64,000 nt of DNA. Origin: Pseudomonadota bacterium. Its GTDB lineage: Bacteria > Pseudomonadota > Alphaproteobacteria > Sphingomonadales > Sphingomonadaceae. A program made the translations under genes and the position numbers. The stretch covers positions 1 to 64,000 of the forward strand of contig JAFAGN010000234.1 in the NCBI GenBank assembly GCA_023422695.1. Direction: 5' to 3'. The notes under the pieces are model-generated. The model was not told the origin of the DNA. It saw only the letters and a program-made list of their open reading frames with translations, and searched no databases. Each line of letters begins with the position of its first letter. Within the stretch, counting starts at the first letter, position 1. Positions 33,277 through 41,506 of this stretch are shown piece by piece.

Positions 33277-34083
33277 ATGCCCGATTATTCCTATCTCATG
33301 AAGGGTATCAAACCGGTCTCGACCGAGAGCAGCGTTCTGGTCAGCTCGTCCAAATATCTCAACGATGCGCGCGTGCGCGACTGGGTTGGGACGCATTTAT
33401 TGCGGCGTAACGGGTCTGATGTACCCACCCCGTCGGACTCGATCCAGCTCGTCCAGATTCTGCGCGAAGTTCAGGATATTGATCATATCAATGCACTGAT
33501 TGCCGCTGAGCGACAGAAAAACTCCGAGCTCGATGCGTGGTTCAGCGAAGGCTTCTCGTCTAGTTTCACGCTCGAAAGTCTCAAGCAATATAGTCCCGAT
33601 ACGGTTGGCGGAATTTTTTACACGCAGCTCAACAACAATGCGCTCGACGTGAATATTGTCCCCCCATTTACACCGAAGAACGATTATGAATATTTTCAGC
33701 TCCGCGCCGGGCAGACCCATGATCTGGAGCATATTATGGGGGGTGGGGGTTTTGATTTCATCGGCGAACTGGTACCTTACTATATGCGGCTGACGAATTT
33801 GTTCGTCCATTTGAGCCCCGAACTAGCGGGCGAGTTGTCCGCTTTCTCTATCCTGGGTTCAACCCGCATCATCACGCGAGCGGTTCTCCATTATCCGCAG
33901 ACGTGGCTGATTACACAAAACGCGATGGAGCGCGGCGCGAGGGTCGGTCGCGATTCTGCGCCGCTTTACATGATGAAGTTTGAAGAGGTGTTCGACATGA
34001 CGCCTGAGGCAGCTCGTGAAAAGCTTTGCATCAAGAGTGTCGAATTTGTCGATACCGCCCCGGCTTCTGCCCAGTGGAACTGA
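33277..34083 (+). CDS. Coq4-like protein in a catabolic operon
   Basis: A 268-residue protein with the Coq4 signature HDxxHx11E: His148, Asp149, His152 and Glu164 (THDLEHIM then FIGEL). In Coq4 this set binds a metal ion, and Coq4 has been linked to oxidative removal of C1 from the ubiquinone ring precursor. Here the gene starts one base after the AtuA-like stop and is followed by an aldolase-family gene, an SDR and a Baeyer-Villiger enzyme, not by ubiquinone genes. It may therefore act on a catabolic ring intermediate. The start at 33277 has GGAG upstream; upstream codons overlap the AtuA-like gene. Confidence 0.85.
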   Translation: MPDYSYLMKGIKPVSTESSVLVSSSKYLNDARVRDWVGTHLLRRNGSDVPTPSDSIQLVQILREVQDIDHINALIAAERQKNSELDAWFSEGFSSSFTLESLKQYSPDTVGGIFYTQLNNNALDVNIVPPFTPKNDYEYFQLRAGQTHDLEHIMGGGGFDFIGELVPYYMRLTNLFVHLSPELAGELSAFSILGSTRIITRAVLHYPQTWLITQNAMERGARVGRDSAPLYMMKFEEVFDMTPEAAREKLCIKSVEFVDTAPASAQWN

Positions 34084-34100
34084 GACAAGGATTCTGCGAG

Positions 34101-34883
34101 ATGAAAGCTCCGCAACGAAGCAATCCCATGATGGAAAAGCTGGCCCCGCGACCGGGCCGCTACCCGCTGCTTCCCAACCTGACAGCGCATCAGGAAGTGG
34201 CCTTGTTGTGCCGTACACTCCACCGCGAGGGCTACGACGACCATGTTGCAGGACATGTCACGCTGGCACAGCCGGACGGGACATTCCTGGTCAACCCCTG
34301 GGAACTTACTTGGGACGAAGTGACGGCCGCTGACATCATCCGCGTTGATGGGGACGGGACCGTGATAGAAGGCGAATGGAATGTCACCCCGGCAATCGGT
34401 CTGCATCTGGCGGTCCATCGACGGCGGCATGACCTAAGGGTTGTCCTTCACAATCATCCGCGCTGGGGTCTGATATGGTCGGCGTCGGGTCGCATACCGC
34501 CCGTGTATGACCAGACATCGGGCCAAGTTGAAGGCGATCCAGTTTTCTATGACGAATATGCGGGGACGGTCGACAGAGCGGCGGAGGCAGAGGCAGCCGC
34601 TGCCGCGGTGGGCGGAGCAAAGTGGGCGCTGCTAAAGAATCACGGCGTCTTCGTCGTCGCCAAGGATATTCGTCAGGCGCATCTGCGCGCGATTACCTTG
34701 GAACATCGTTGTCGGCTGGCATGGCAAGTGGAAACACTGGGCGAGGGACGGCCGATTACCAACGCTGAATCCCTGCGCGTGGCGCAAATGTCCGACGATC
34801 TGGGCTTTCCCTTTATGTGGGAAGCGATGGCGCGTCGCGAAATCCGCTTGGACCCTAAGGTACTGGGCGACAGCGCACCGTAG
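34101..34883 (+). CDS. class II aldolase/adducin family protein
   Basis: A 260-residue member of the class II aldolase/adducin fold. The metal-binding HNHPRW motif lies near residue 115 and a further metal His is in LKNHGVFV near 178. The family includes fuculose-phosphate aldolase, ribulose-phosphate epimerase and decarboxylases acting on beta-keto or enol acids. In catabolic clusters such proteins can cleave or decarboxylate ring-derived hydroxy-keto acids, but the substrate here is unknown. It starts 17 bases after the Coq4-like stop with only a weak Shine-Dalgarno. Confidence 0.85.
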   Translation: MKAPQRSNPMMEKLAPRPGRYPLLPNLTAHQEVALLCRTLHREGYDDHVAGHVTLAQPDGTFLVNPWELTWDEVTAADIIRVDGDGTVIEGEWNVTPAIGLHLAVHRRRHDLRVVLHNHPRWGLIWSASGRIPPVYDQTSGQVEGDPVFYDEYAGTVDRAAEAEAAAAAVGGAKWALLKNHGVFVVAKDIRQAHLRAITLEHRCRLAWQVETLGEGRPITNAESLRVAQMSDDLGFPFMWEAMARREIRLDPKVLGDSAP

Positions 34884-34914
34884 GACCGAGCGAGCCCGAC
34901 AAAGGAAGCAAAAA

Positions 34915-34959
34915 ATGAAAATTGTAACAAGGTCCCCGGTCATGGTTTGCTTCGCGTGA
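34915..34959 (+). CDS. possible 14-residue leader peptide coupled to the SDR
   Basis: A short frame beginning with ATG behind a strong Shine-Dalgarno (AAAGGAAG, 34901-34908) encodes MKIVTRSPVMVCFA and stops with TGA at 34957-34959. The stop overlaps the GTG (34956-34958) that begins the SDR frame, as GTGA. The SDR has no Shine-Dalgarno of its own, so translation may be coupled. Alternatively a small insertion or frameshift separated the original SDR start (MK-IV...) from its body. Confidence 0.4.
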   Translation: MKIVTRSPVMVCFA

Positions 34960-35756
34960 CCATCGTCGTCATCACGGGCGCGGCGAGCGGCATCGGAGCG
35001 GGATTGGCGCGCCATGCTGCGTCGTTAGGCATGAGACTTGTGCTGGCGGATTGGGACGAGGCTGCGCTGGCTGAGGTGGCTGATAGCCTGTTTACCGAAG
35101 TGCTGGCGCTGCCCACTGACGTCCGTGACGAAGCCGCCGTTCAAGCACTGGCCAAAGCCGCTTATGATCGATTTGGCGAGGTCGACCTGTTGTTCAACAA
35201 TGCGGGCGTCCTCTCCAGCGGATTGAGCTGGGAAATTGATGGGACCACTTGGAAACGCTCCCTCGACGTAAACATTGGCGGCGTGGTGAATGTCATCCGG
35301 GCATTTGTACCGCGCTTGATCGCTGCGGATCGGCCATCGCGCATCGTCAATACGTCATCCTTGGGAGGGTTTCTGACATCTCCTTTCATGGCGCCCTACT
35401 CCGCAACCAAATTTGCGATCGTGGCCATCACCGAAGCCTTGGCAGGCGAGCTGGCCACTCAAGGCTGCAAGGTGCAGGTGTCCCTTCTGGCGCCCGGCCC
35501 TGTCAAAAGTGCGATCATGGACGAACAGGCGCCATCGCAAACCGCCGAATTCATGACGATGATGCGGAGCATGACGAGCGAAAATGGCATGACTCCCGAC
35601 GAGTTCGCGCCGTTGGTTTTCGCCAGTATCGCCCGCGGTGAATATTGGATCGTCCCGCAACCCGAATTTCTCGACACGGGACTTCGAGATCGCACCGACA
35701 TGATCCTGAACCGAACGCCTCCGACCAGTTTCCTGGTGGTTGGACATCAGGAATAG
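34956..35756 (+). CDS. SDR family oxidoreductase
   Basis: A 266-residue short-chain dehydrogenase with the Rossmann motif TGAASGIG at the very N-terminus, NNAG near residue 85 and the catalytic Ser and Tyr-x3-Lys in NTSSLGG and YSATKFA. It would oxidise or reduce a hydroxyl/keto group with NAD(P). The start is read as GTG at 34956, coupled to a short upstream frame; a TTG at 34947 is the other option. The N-terminus is shorter than usual by only one or two residues, so the enzyme should be complete. Confidence 0.87.
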   Translation: MTIVVITGAASGIGAGLARHAASLGMRLVLADWDEAALAEVADSLFTEVLALPTDVRDEAAVQALAKAAYDRFGEVDLLFNNAGVLSSGLSWEIDGTTWKRSLDVNIGGVVNVIRAFVPRLIAADRPSRIVNTSSLGGFLTSPFMAPYSATKFAIVAITEALAGELATQGCKVQVSLLAPGPVKSAIMDEQAPSQTAEFMTMMRSMTSENGMTPDEFAPLVFASIARGEYWIVPQPEFLDTGLRDRTDMILNRTPPTSFLVVGHQE

Positions 35757-35816
35757 AGCGACAAGCGCCGCCACTACGGAATGGTCATTTTTTGTATCAA
35801 GAGAAAATCTAAACCC

Positions 35817-37409
35817 ATGACTGAAAATTTCGATATCGTGATCATAGGGGCCGGATTCTCAGGCCTTTATGCGGTTCACAAACTGCGCTGCAGCCATAAA
35901 GTGGTCTGTTTTGAAGCGGGCGGCGGCGTTGGCGGAACCTGGTATTGGAACCGCTATCCTGGTGCTCGCGTGGACATCAAGAGCGTAGAATATTCCTACG
36001 GCTTCGATGAAGAGCTTCAGCAGGAATGGAAGTGGCCGGAATATTTTTCCGCTCAGCCCGAATTGGAGCAATATGCTAATCACGTCGCCGATCGTTTTGA
36101 GCTTCGCGACGATATCCGGCTGTCAAACGCGGTGAAGTCTCTTCGTTTCGACGAGGAAAGCGGGCGCTGGCACGTTCGTTCTGAAAACGGCGATCACGTC
36201 ATCTGCCGATATGTGATTGCCGCGACAGGAAGCCTGTCGGCCCCGAACATGCCCGATTGGCCTGGCCGCGAAAAATATCAGGGGGCGATCTATCATACCA
36301 CCCAATGGCCGAGCGAACCGCTGGACTGGAAAGACAAGCGCGTCGGAATCATCGGAACGGGCTCGACCTGCATTCAAGCCGCTCCGATCCTGGCGGAGCG
36401 CTGCAAGCATCTCATGGTCTTTCAGCGCACGGCCGCGTTCAGCATGCCTTCCGGTAATCGACCCATGGACGCAGATCATGAGCGGAGTTGGAAAGACAAT
36501 TATAGCGAACGGCGCGCGGCAATGCTCGACACTTATGGCGTGTCGTTGATCGATTATGGCACCAAATCAGCGCACGAATGCACCCCAGAGGAGCAACAAC
36601 AAATTCTCGAAGACGGCTGGACGTCCAAGAGCGCCTTTCAGATGATGGTCGCCTTTACCGACGTGATGACCGATCGCGACGCCAATGAGGTGGTCTGTGA
36701 ATTCGTCAGAAACAAAATACGCCATATCGTCAAGGATCCGGAAACGGCCGAAAAGCTGTGTCCGACCACCTATCCGATAGGGGCTAAGAGACTTTGCATC
36801 GATAGTGGATATTTCGACATGTATAATCGCGACAATGTGTCGCTAGTGGATGTGAAGAACGCTCCGATTATTGCGTTTACCCCAACCGGACTTAGAACGA
36901 CCGAAGCGACTCATGATCTGGACGTGATCGTCACAGCCACCGGGTTCGATGCCGTCACTGGCGCGCTAAAGCGGATCGATGTCGAAGGTTTAGATGGAAT
37001 AAAGCTTCAAGACAAATGGCGCGATGGACCAACCAGCTATTTCGGTTTTTTGGTGGCGGGATTTCCAAATCTTTTCATGGTGCACGGACCGCTGTCGCCG
37101 GGCGCTCTTTCGCAGATGATCACAGCGGGTGAGTGGCAGGTTGATTTTATTGCGCGCGTTATTGATGGTGTGGAAAAGGACGGCTATTCGCGGATCGACA
37201 CGACCGAGGCGGCGGAGAAATCCTGGGCACAGGAAGTCAATAGCGCCGCATCCCACACTGTCCATCACCTCGCTGATTCCTGGTATAATGGGAAGAATAT
37301 TGTGGGGAAAAAAGGTGGTTTCATGATCTATGTTGGCGGCTTTCCGCGGTATCGCGAGCTTAGCGAAACGGCAGTTCGCAACGATTATGAGGGGTTCTTG
37401 AGGAGTTGA
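35817..37409 (+). CDS. flavin-containing Baeyer-Villiger monooxygenase
   Basis: A 530-residue FAD/NADPH monooxygenase. Two Rossmann motifs are present (GAGFSG at 11-16; GIIGTGST at 177-184) and between them a Baeyer-Villiger fingerprint, YQGAIYHTTQWP (154-165), i.e. the F/Y-x-G-x3-H-x3-W-P pattern. GTWYWNRYPGARVD carries the conserved active-site Arg region. It would insert oxygen next to a ketone, turning a cyclic ketone into a lactone. The esterase gene that follows fits hydrolysis of the product. Start 35817 begins the family N-terminus MTENFDIVIIG. Confidence 0.92.
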   Translation: MTENFDIVIIGAGFSGLYAVHKLRCSHKVVCFEAGGGVGGTWYWNRYPGARVDIKSVEYSYGFDEELQQEWKWPEYFSAQPELEQYANHVADRFELRDDIRLSNAVKSLRFDEESGRWHVRSENGDHVICRYVIAATGSLSAPNMPDWPGREKYQGAIYHTTQWPSEPLDWKDKRVGIIGTGSTCIQAAPILAERCKHLMVFQRTAAFSMPSGNRPMDADHERSWKDNYSERRAAMLDTYGVSLIDYGTKSAHECTPEEQQQILEDGWTSKSAFQMMVAFTDVMTDRDANEVVCEFVRNKIRHIVKDPETAEKLCPTTYPIGAKRLCIDSGYFDMYNRDNVSLVDVKNAPIIAFTPTGLRTTEATHDLDVIVTATGFDAVTGALKRIDVEGLDGIKLQDKWRDGPTSYFGFLVAGFPNLFMVHGPLSPGALSQMITAGEWQVDFIARVIDGVEKDGYSRIDTTEAAEKSWAQEVNSAASHTVHHLADSWYNGKNIVGKKGGFMIYVGGFPRYRELSETAVRNDYEGFLRS

Positions 37410-37533
37410 TCAGCTCGTCTCGAGCGTGGCGGGTACGGGAAATATTCGCCGATTGCATATTAGTTCGGGCGCCGGGCTTGGATCCGTCTCCGTTCTGCAG
37501 GCCGCCTCGCTTCGACCATCAGAGGACAATGCC

Positions 37534-38466
37534 ATGATCGATCCCCATATTCAGGCGCTGCTGGAATCGATGGCGGAAAGCGGTTTTGAATTGCCGGATC
37601 CGCCGAACGCCGGCAGTCTTCGTGCCGCGCTCGATGCCCCGATCCCCGCTCCGCCTGTCGGCATAGCCGAGCGACGCGAACTCAAGATAGAGACGGATGA
37701 CGGGGTGCTTGCGGGCCGACTTTACCATCCGTGCCCGGGTGAGATATTGCCCGTTATGCTCTTCTTCCATGGCGGAGGCTGGGTTCATGGGACGCTCGAT
37801 ACGCATGACCGGCTATGTGCCATTATTGCAGCGCAGGCAAATTGTGCGGTGGTGTCGGTCGACTACAGGCTCGCTCCGGAATACCCATTCCCGGCGGCGT
37901 GGGACGACGCAGGCGCATCTCTGCGATGGATTATGGATCATCACGGTGCCCTCGGCATTGACGCAAGCTGCATTGCGCTTGCGGGCGACAGCGCCGGCGG
38001 CAATCTGGCGGCTGCATTAGCGCTTGCGGTGGCGGGTGATACCTCAATTGTTCATCAGCTGCTTTTCTATCCTGCCCTCGATGCAAGCTGTTCCACATCA
38101 TCATTTGCTGGCGAGCACCGGGGCTTCTTGTCATCGGCGCAGATGCGATGGTATTGGGAACAATATGCACCGGGCGAAAGCCGCGCGGACTCCCGCGCTT
38201 CCCCGGCAGCAGCTTCGATCGCGCAGAACACGGCCTCGGCAACAATCTTTGTCGCTGGCAATGACCCGCTACACGATGAAGGGGTCGCATATGCTGCTGC
38301 ACTGAAGGAGGCAGGTGTGCCCGTCGCACTACACGCCTACCCTAGCGCAATCCACGGATTTGCAAGCCTGTTCGGCATTATTCCTTTAGCCGATCAGGCC
38401 GTTGCAACAGCTTCGGCTGCGCTCCGCGCCGCCTTCGGCTATCAATTGAAGGTGCCTGGCCGGTAA
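37534..38466 (+). CDS. alpha/beta hydrolase, hormone-sensitive-lipase family
   Basis: A 310-residue esterase of the HSL type. The oxyanion hole is HGGGW (79-83), the nucleophile Ser153 lies in GDSAGG, and Asp244 (NDPLHDE) with His274 (AIHGF) completes the triad. Such enzymes hydrolyse short or bulky carboxyl esters and lactones. It follows the Baeyer-Villiger gene by 124 bases, so opening of the lactone or ester made by that enzyme is the obvious inference. AGAGGA precedes the ATG at 37534. Confidence 0.9.
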   Translation: MIDPHIQALLESMAESGFELPDPPNAGSLRAALDAPIPAPPVGIAERRELKIETDDGVLAGRLYHPCPGEILPVMLFFHGGGWVHGTLDTHDRLCAIIAAQANCAVVSVDYRLAPEYPFPAAWDDAGASLRWIMDHHGALGIDASCIALAGDSAGGNLAAALALAVAGDTSIVHQLLFYPALDASCSTSSFAGEHRGFLSSAQMRWYWEQYAPGESRADSRASPAAASIAQNTASATIFVAGNDPLHDEGVAYAAALKEAGVPVALHAYPSAIHGFASLFGIIPLADQAVATASAALRAAFGYQLKVPGR

Positions 38467-38798
38467 CCAAGCTATTCGATCCGAACCCCAAGCAGCGCAG
38501 GATGGATCGCACACTGCGCCATCGGGCATGAAAATGGGAGACGCCGCGTCGCAGATTGTCCCGCAATGGGCGCCGCCGTCGGAGATCGGCGCCCGCCGCT
38601 CCCTAAGCTCGCGCGTTAATATCGGCCCCGTAACGAAGCCCATATTCGGTTAATTGCACCTGACTTTGTAGCAAATGCTTTGACGACGGCCACTTGCCAG
38701 ATCGGGATTCTCTATGGCCCAGATCCGAGCAGTGTGACCTGACCCCCATTTTCTCCACCAGTTGAAGCTAGAGTCCGACCTAAAGAAGAGACGGACAG

Positions 38799-39019
38799 AT
38801 GAAGCGGAAGCAGTTTTCGGAAGAGCAGATTATCGGCATCCTGAAGGAGGCCGACGCTGGCGCGGTGTTCAGGGATTTACGCCGTTGTCACCGCATGTCG
38901 AGCGCGACCTATTATGCATGGAAGGCCAAGATCGGCGGATTGGAGGTGTCCGACCCGAGACGGCTTCGGGTGCTGGAGGAGGACAACGCGCGCCTGAAGC
39001 AACTGCTCGCCGACACGAT
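38799..39019 (+). pseudogene. IS3-family transposase OrfA, truncated
   Basis: The frame opens with [20 protein letters not shown], the helix-turn-helix region of IS407-type OrfA, and runs to the leucine-zipper segment ([16 protein letters not shown]), where homology ends abruptly at about 39018. The remaining 18 residues are out-of-frame OrfB sequence. The missing C-terminal part includes the programmed-frameshift region. Confidence 0.85.
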
Positions 39020-39532
39020 GATCAGCTCGTCACCGGGCGACGCTTCCGGGTGCTCAACATCGTTGATGACATGACGCGCGAGTGCCTGGCCGCGGTGATC
39101 GATACGTCGATCTCGGGTCGGCGGGTCGTGCGCCAGTTGGGCGATCTGATCGCGAGGCGGGGTGCGCCGAAGATGATCGTCAGCGACAACGGCACGGAGC
39201 TGACGTCGAACGCGGCGCTGGCCTGGTGCGGCGATGTCGGGATCGAGTGGCATTATATTGCACCCGGCAGACCAATTCAGAACGGGTTCGTCGAGAGCTT
39301 TAATGGTCGCATGCGCGACGAGCTGCTCAATCAGACGCTGTTCTTCACGATCGGTCGGGCGCGCACGATCCTCGCCCGCTGGGTCGACGATTATAACACA
39401 GAGCGGCCGCGCTCCTCGCTTGGCTACGCAACCCCGGCGGCGTTCGCCGCCCAACTCGAAAAGCAACGGGCGGGGTTAATGGCAGACGAGCCCCTCACTT
39501 CTCCCGGAATTGCAGTGAGCCATCGGGTTTAG
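39020..39532 (+). pseudogene. IS3-family transposase OrfB (DDE), N-terminus deleted
   Basis: From [17 protein letters not shown] onward this is the C-terminal part of an IS3 integrase-core transposase, with the second Asp in VSDNGTEL and the Glu in [10 protein letters not shown]. The first catalytic Asp lies upstream of the deletion point and is gone, so the protein cannot transpose. The junction ACGATGATCAG shares bases with both flanks. Confidence 0.85.
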
Positions 39533-39597
39533 CAAAGGTGACACAAGCCGAGAGAATCTCACGAAATATCAAGCGGAGGTTGATATTTGGTGGATAA

Positions 39598-39627
39598 TGC
39601 GTAATAATTGACGCACATTATTACGCA
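39598..39627. promoter_or_regulatory. 30-base inverted repeat operator (TGCGTAATAAT arms)
   Basis: The arms 39598-39608 and 39617-39627 are perfect 11-base reverse complements with an 8-base spacer. A TTGATA-16-TAATAA promoter (39580-39607) places its -10 inside the left arm, so a bound protein would block RNA polymerase. The same TGCGTAA half-site recurs before four other cluster B transcription starts. The right arm ends 14 bases before the TauD-like ATG. Confidence 0.75.
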
Positions 39628-39641
39628 AGAAAGTATTTGTC

Positions 39642-40499
39642 ATGGGTGTTCGTCTGACGAGTGAAAATTTTGGCTGCTTCATTGACGACTTCGACGCCGC
39701 TGCAGCCACATCTGACGATATCCGGACCTGCCGTGACCTTCTTTTCCATCACGGCGTTCTCTTTCTCGAAAACCAGAATTGGAGCGTAGACGATCATGTG
39801 CGTATAGCGCGCCTCCTCGGTCCGATCGTCATCGACAGCTATTTTGCGGCGGTGGCTGGCCGCCCGGAAGTGGTTACGGTGATCACCGAACCCGGGCAGG
39901 GTTGGGTGATCGGCGAGAAATGGCTCACCGATCATAGTTATGACCGCGCGCCTGCCATGGGATCCATCTTGTACGCGGTGAAGACACCGCCGCATGGGGG
40001 AGACACCTGCTTTGCGAGCGTGCAGGCGGCGTTTGACGCTCTTGATCCGGCACTCCGCATCCGTCTCGAACGACTGAGCGCCCGGCATGAAAGCCGCCAT
40101 GTCTTCGCGCCGAGCGAGGCGCAACGCGCCGCTGCGGCCGAGGCGCAGGGCGAGGGCGGGATTGCCGACCGCGCGCGTGAATATCCGGACGCCGTCCATC
40201 CAATCGTGGTTCGCCATCCGGAAACCGGACGCAAGGGCCTGTTTGTAAACCCCGAGTTCACGACCAGTATCGTCGGGATGGCGAAGCAAGAAAGCCACCG
40301 GCTGCTGGCCGAACTTTTCGATCATATTCTGCAGCCACAATTTCTCTATCGCTTCAAGTGGCGGCCGGGATCGGTAGCCATCTGGGACAACCGGTCCACC
40401 TGGCATCGAGCAATGAATGACTATCAGGGCTACCGTCGGCACATGCACCGGATCACGATTTCGGGGATATCGCTCGCGGGTCAGAGGGTCGCGGCATGA
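39642..40499 (+). CDS. TauD/TfdA-like dioxygenase with altered iron site
   Basis: A 285-residue protein of the Fe(II)/2-oxoglutarate dioxygenase family. The distal His is His255 (STWHRAMND) and the 2-oxoglutarate Arg is Arg270, the same numbers as in E. coli TauD. However, the usual W-H-T-D motif reads W-L-T-D: Leu95 (codon CTC at 39924-39926) stands where the first iron-binding His should be, while Asp97 is kept. A single base change from CAC would explain it. The protein may be inactive, or a sequencing error may be involved. It overlaps the reductase gene as ATGA. Confidence 0.85.
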   Translation: MGVRLTSENFGCFIDDFDAAAATSDDIRTCRDLLFHHGVLFLENQNWSVDDHVRIARLLGPIVIDSYFAAVAGRPEVVTVITEPGQGWVIGEKWLTDHSYDRAPAMGSILYAVKTPPHGGDTCFASVQAAFDALDPALRIRLERLSARHESRHVFAPSEAQRAAAAEAQGEGGIADRAREYPDAVHPIVVRHPETGRKGLFVNPEFTTSIVGMAKQESHRLLAELFDHILQPQFLYRFKWRPGSVAIWDNRSTWHRAMNDYQGYRRHMHRITISGISLAGQRVAA

Positions 40500-41449
40500 G
40501 CATGGCGGACGATGCCACACGCGCCTTTCGCGATGCACTCGGCTCTTTCGCCACGGGCGTGACGATCGCCACGACCAGCCATGAGGATGGTACGCCAGTG
40601 GGCGTCACCGCGAGCAGCTTTAACTCAGTGAGTCTCGATCCCCCGCTCATCCTCTGGTCGCTCGCCAAAAATGCCCAATCGCGCGCGGCGTTCGGTGCCA
40701 GCGGTCACTTTGCCGTGCATGTATTGGCCGCGTCGCAGGAAGCTCTGTCCAACCGGTTCGCGCGGAGCGGAGAGGACAAGTTCGCTGACGTGGAATGGCA
40801 GCCCGGGGCGCTGGGCTCGCCAATTCTCGCGGATTTTGCGGCGCGCTTCGAGTGCCGCACCCGGCATGAATATGAAGGCGGCGACCATGTCATCATGGTG
40901 GGCGAGGTGGTGGCGTACGAGACACGCGAGGCGGCGCCGCTCCTCTTTCATGGCGGCCGATATGCCGAGCGGCGACACCGTCCCTCTGGTGCCGGGCCGA
41001 CGGTGGACGTGGAGCATGGCCGCTTCGGGGACGATTTTCTCTTCTATCTCTTGTCGCGCGCGCACTTTCAGACCTCGCGGCCCACACGCGAACGCTTGGC
41101 GGCAGAGGGCATGAGCATGGAGCATCATCTTGCCCTGGCGTTGCTCAGCATGGACAGCCCGCTCTCGGGAGGTGAGATCGCAGCCCGTCTTGCACACACC
41201 GGTCATGCCCCCAGCGACACTACGCTCGGAACAATGGCAACGATGAGTCTGGTCGAGCTTGGTGCAGCGGGGTGGGTGCTGACCGAGGCCGGCCGCGAAC
41301 GCCTTATCGAGACGCTCGCGTTCGGAAAGGCGCTCGAGGAGGATCTTACCGATTATTTCACGCCTGCCGAGCTTGCCGAAACCAAGGCGGTGCTTCGCCG
41401 CATCATCGATCTTACCGGCGGCGACGTTCCGATCGCCTGGCGTAGCTAA
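40496..41449 (+). CDS. flavin reductase fused to MarR-like domain (C1-HpaH-like)
   Basis: A 317-residue fusion. Residues 1-165 are a flavin reductase domain (GSFATGVTIATT, GVTASSFNSVSLDPP); residues about 190-317 are a MarR-like winged-helix domain (HHLALALLSMDSPLSGGEIAARL). Architecture and length match the C1 reductase of Acinetobacter 4-hydroxyphenylacetate hydroxylase, where the MarR-like part restrains flavin reduction until substrate binds. It supplies reduced FMN to a separate oxygenase, but no class D flavin monooxygenase is in the window. Its ATG overlaps the TauD-like stop. Confidence 0.88.
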   Translation: MSMADDATRAFRDALGSFATGVTIATTSHEDGTPVGVTASSFNSVSLDPPLILWSLAKNAQSRAAFGASGHFAVHVLAASQEALSNRFARSGEDKFADVEWQPGALGSPILADFAARFECRTRHEYEGGDHVIMVGEVVAYETREAAPLLFHGGRYAERRHRPSGAGPTVDVEHGRFGDDFLFYLLSRAHFQTSRPTRERLAAEGMSMEHHLALALLSMDSPLSGGEIAARLAHTGHAPSDTTLGTMATMSLVELGAAGWVLTEAGRERLIETLAFGKALEEDLTDYFTPAELAETKAVLRRIIDLTGGDVPIAWRS

Positions 41450-41506
41450 CGTGTTCGTCCGCGTTCGGGATCGGGCTGGGGCATGCGCCGGAGAGGGGCG
41501 ATTCAA

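Larger units (their letters stand above)
38735..39545 (+). mobile_element. decayed IS3-family (IS407-like) insertion sequence
   Basis: The left end reads TGACCTGACCCCCATTTTCT, typical of IS407-group elements, 60 bases before a truncated OrfA. OrfB C-terminal sequence follows directly, so about a third of a normal 1.2-kb element is missing from the middle. The right end is unclear: GGTGACACA near 39537-39545 only partly mirrors GTGTGACCT at the left. No target duplication is evident. The remnant separates catabolic clusters A and B and lies 50 bases upstream of the first cluster B operator. Confidence 0.85.
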
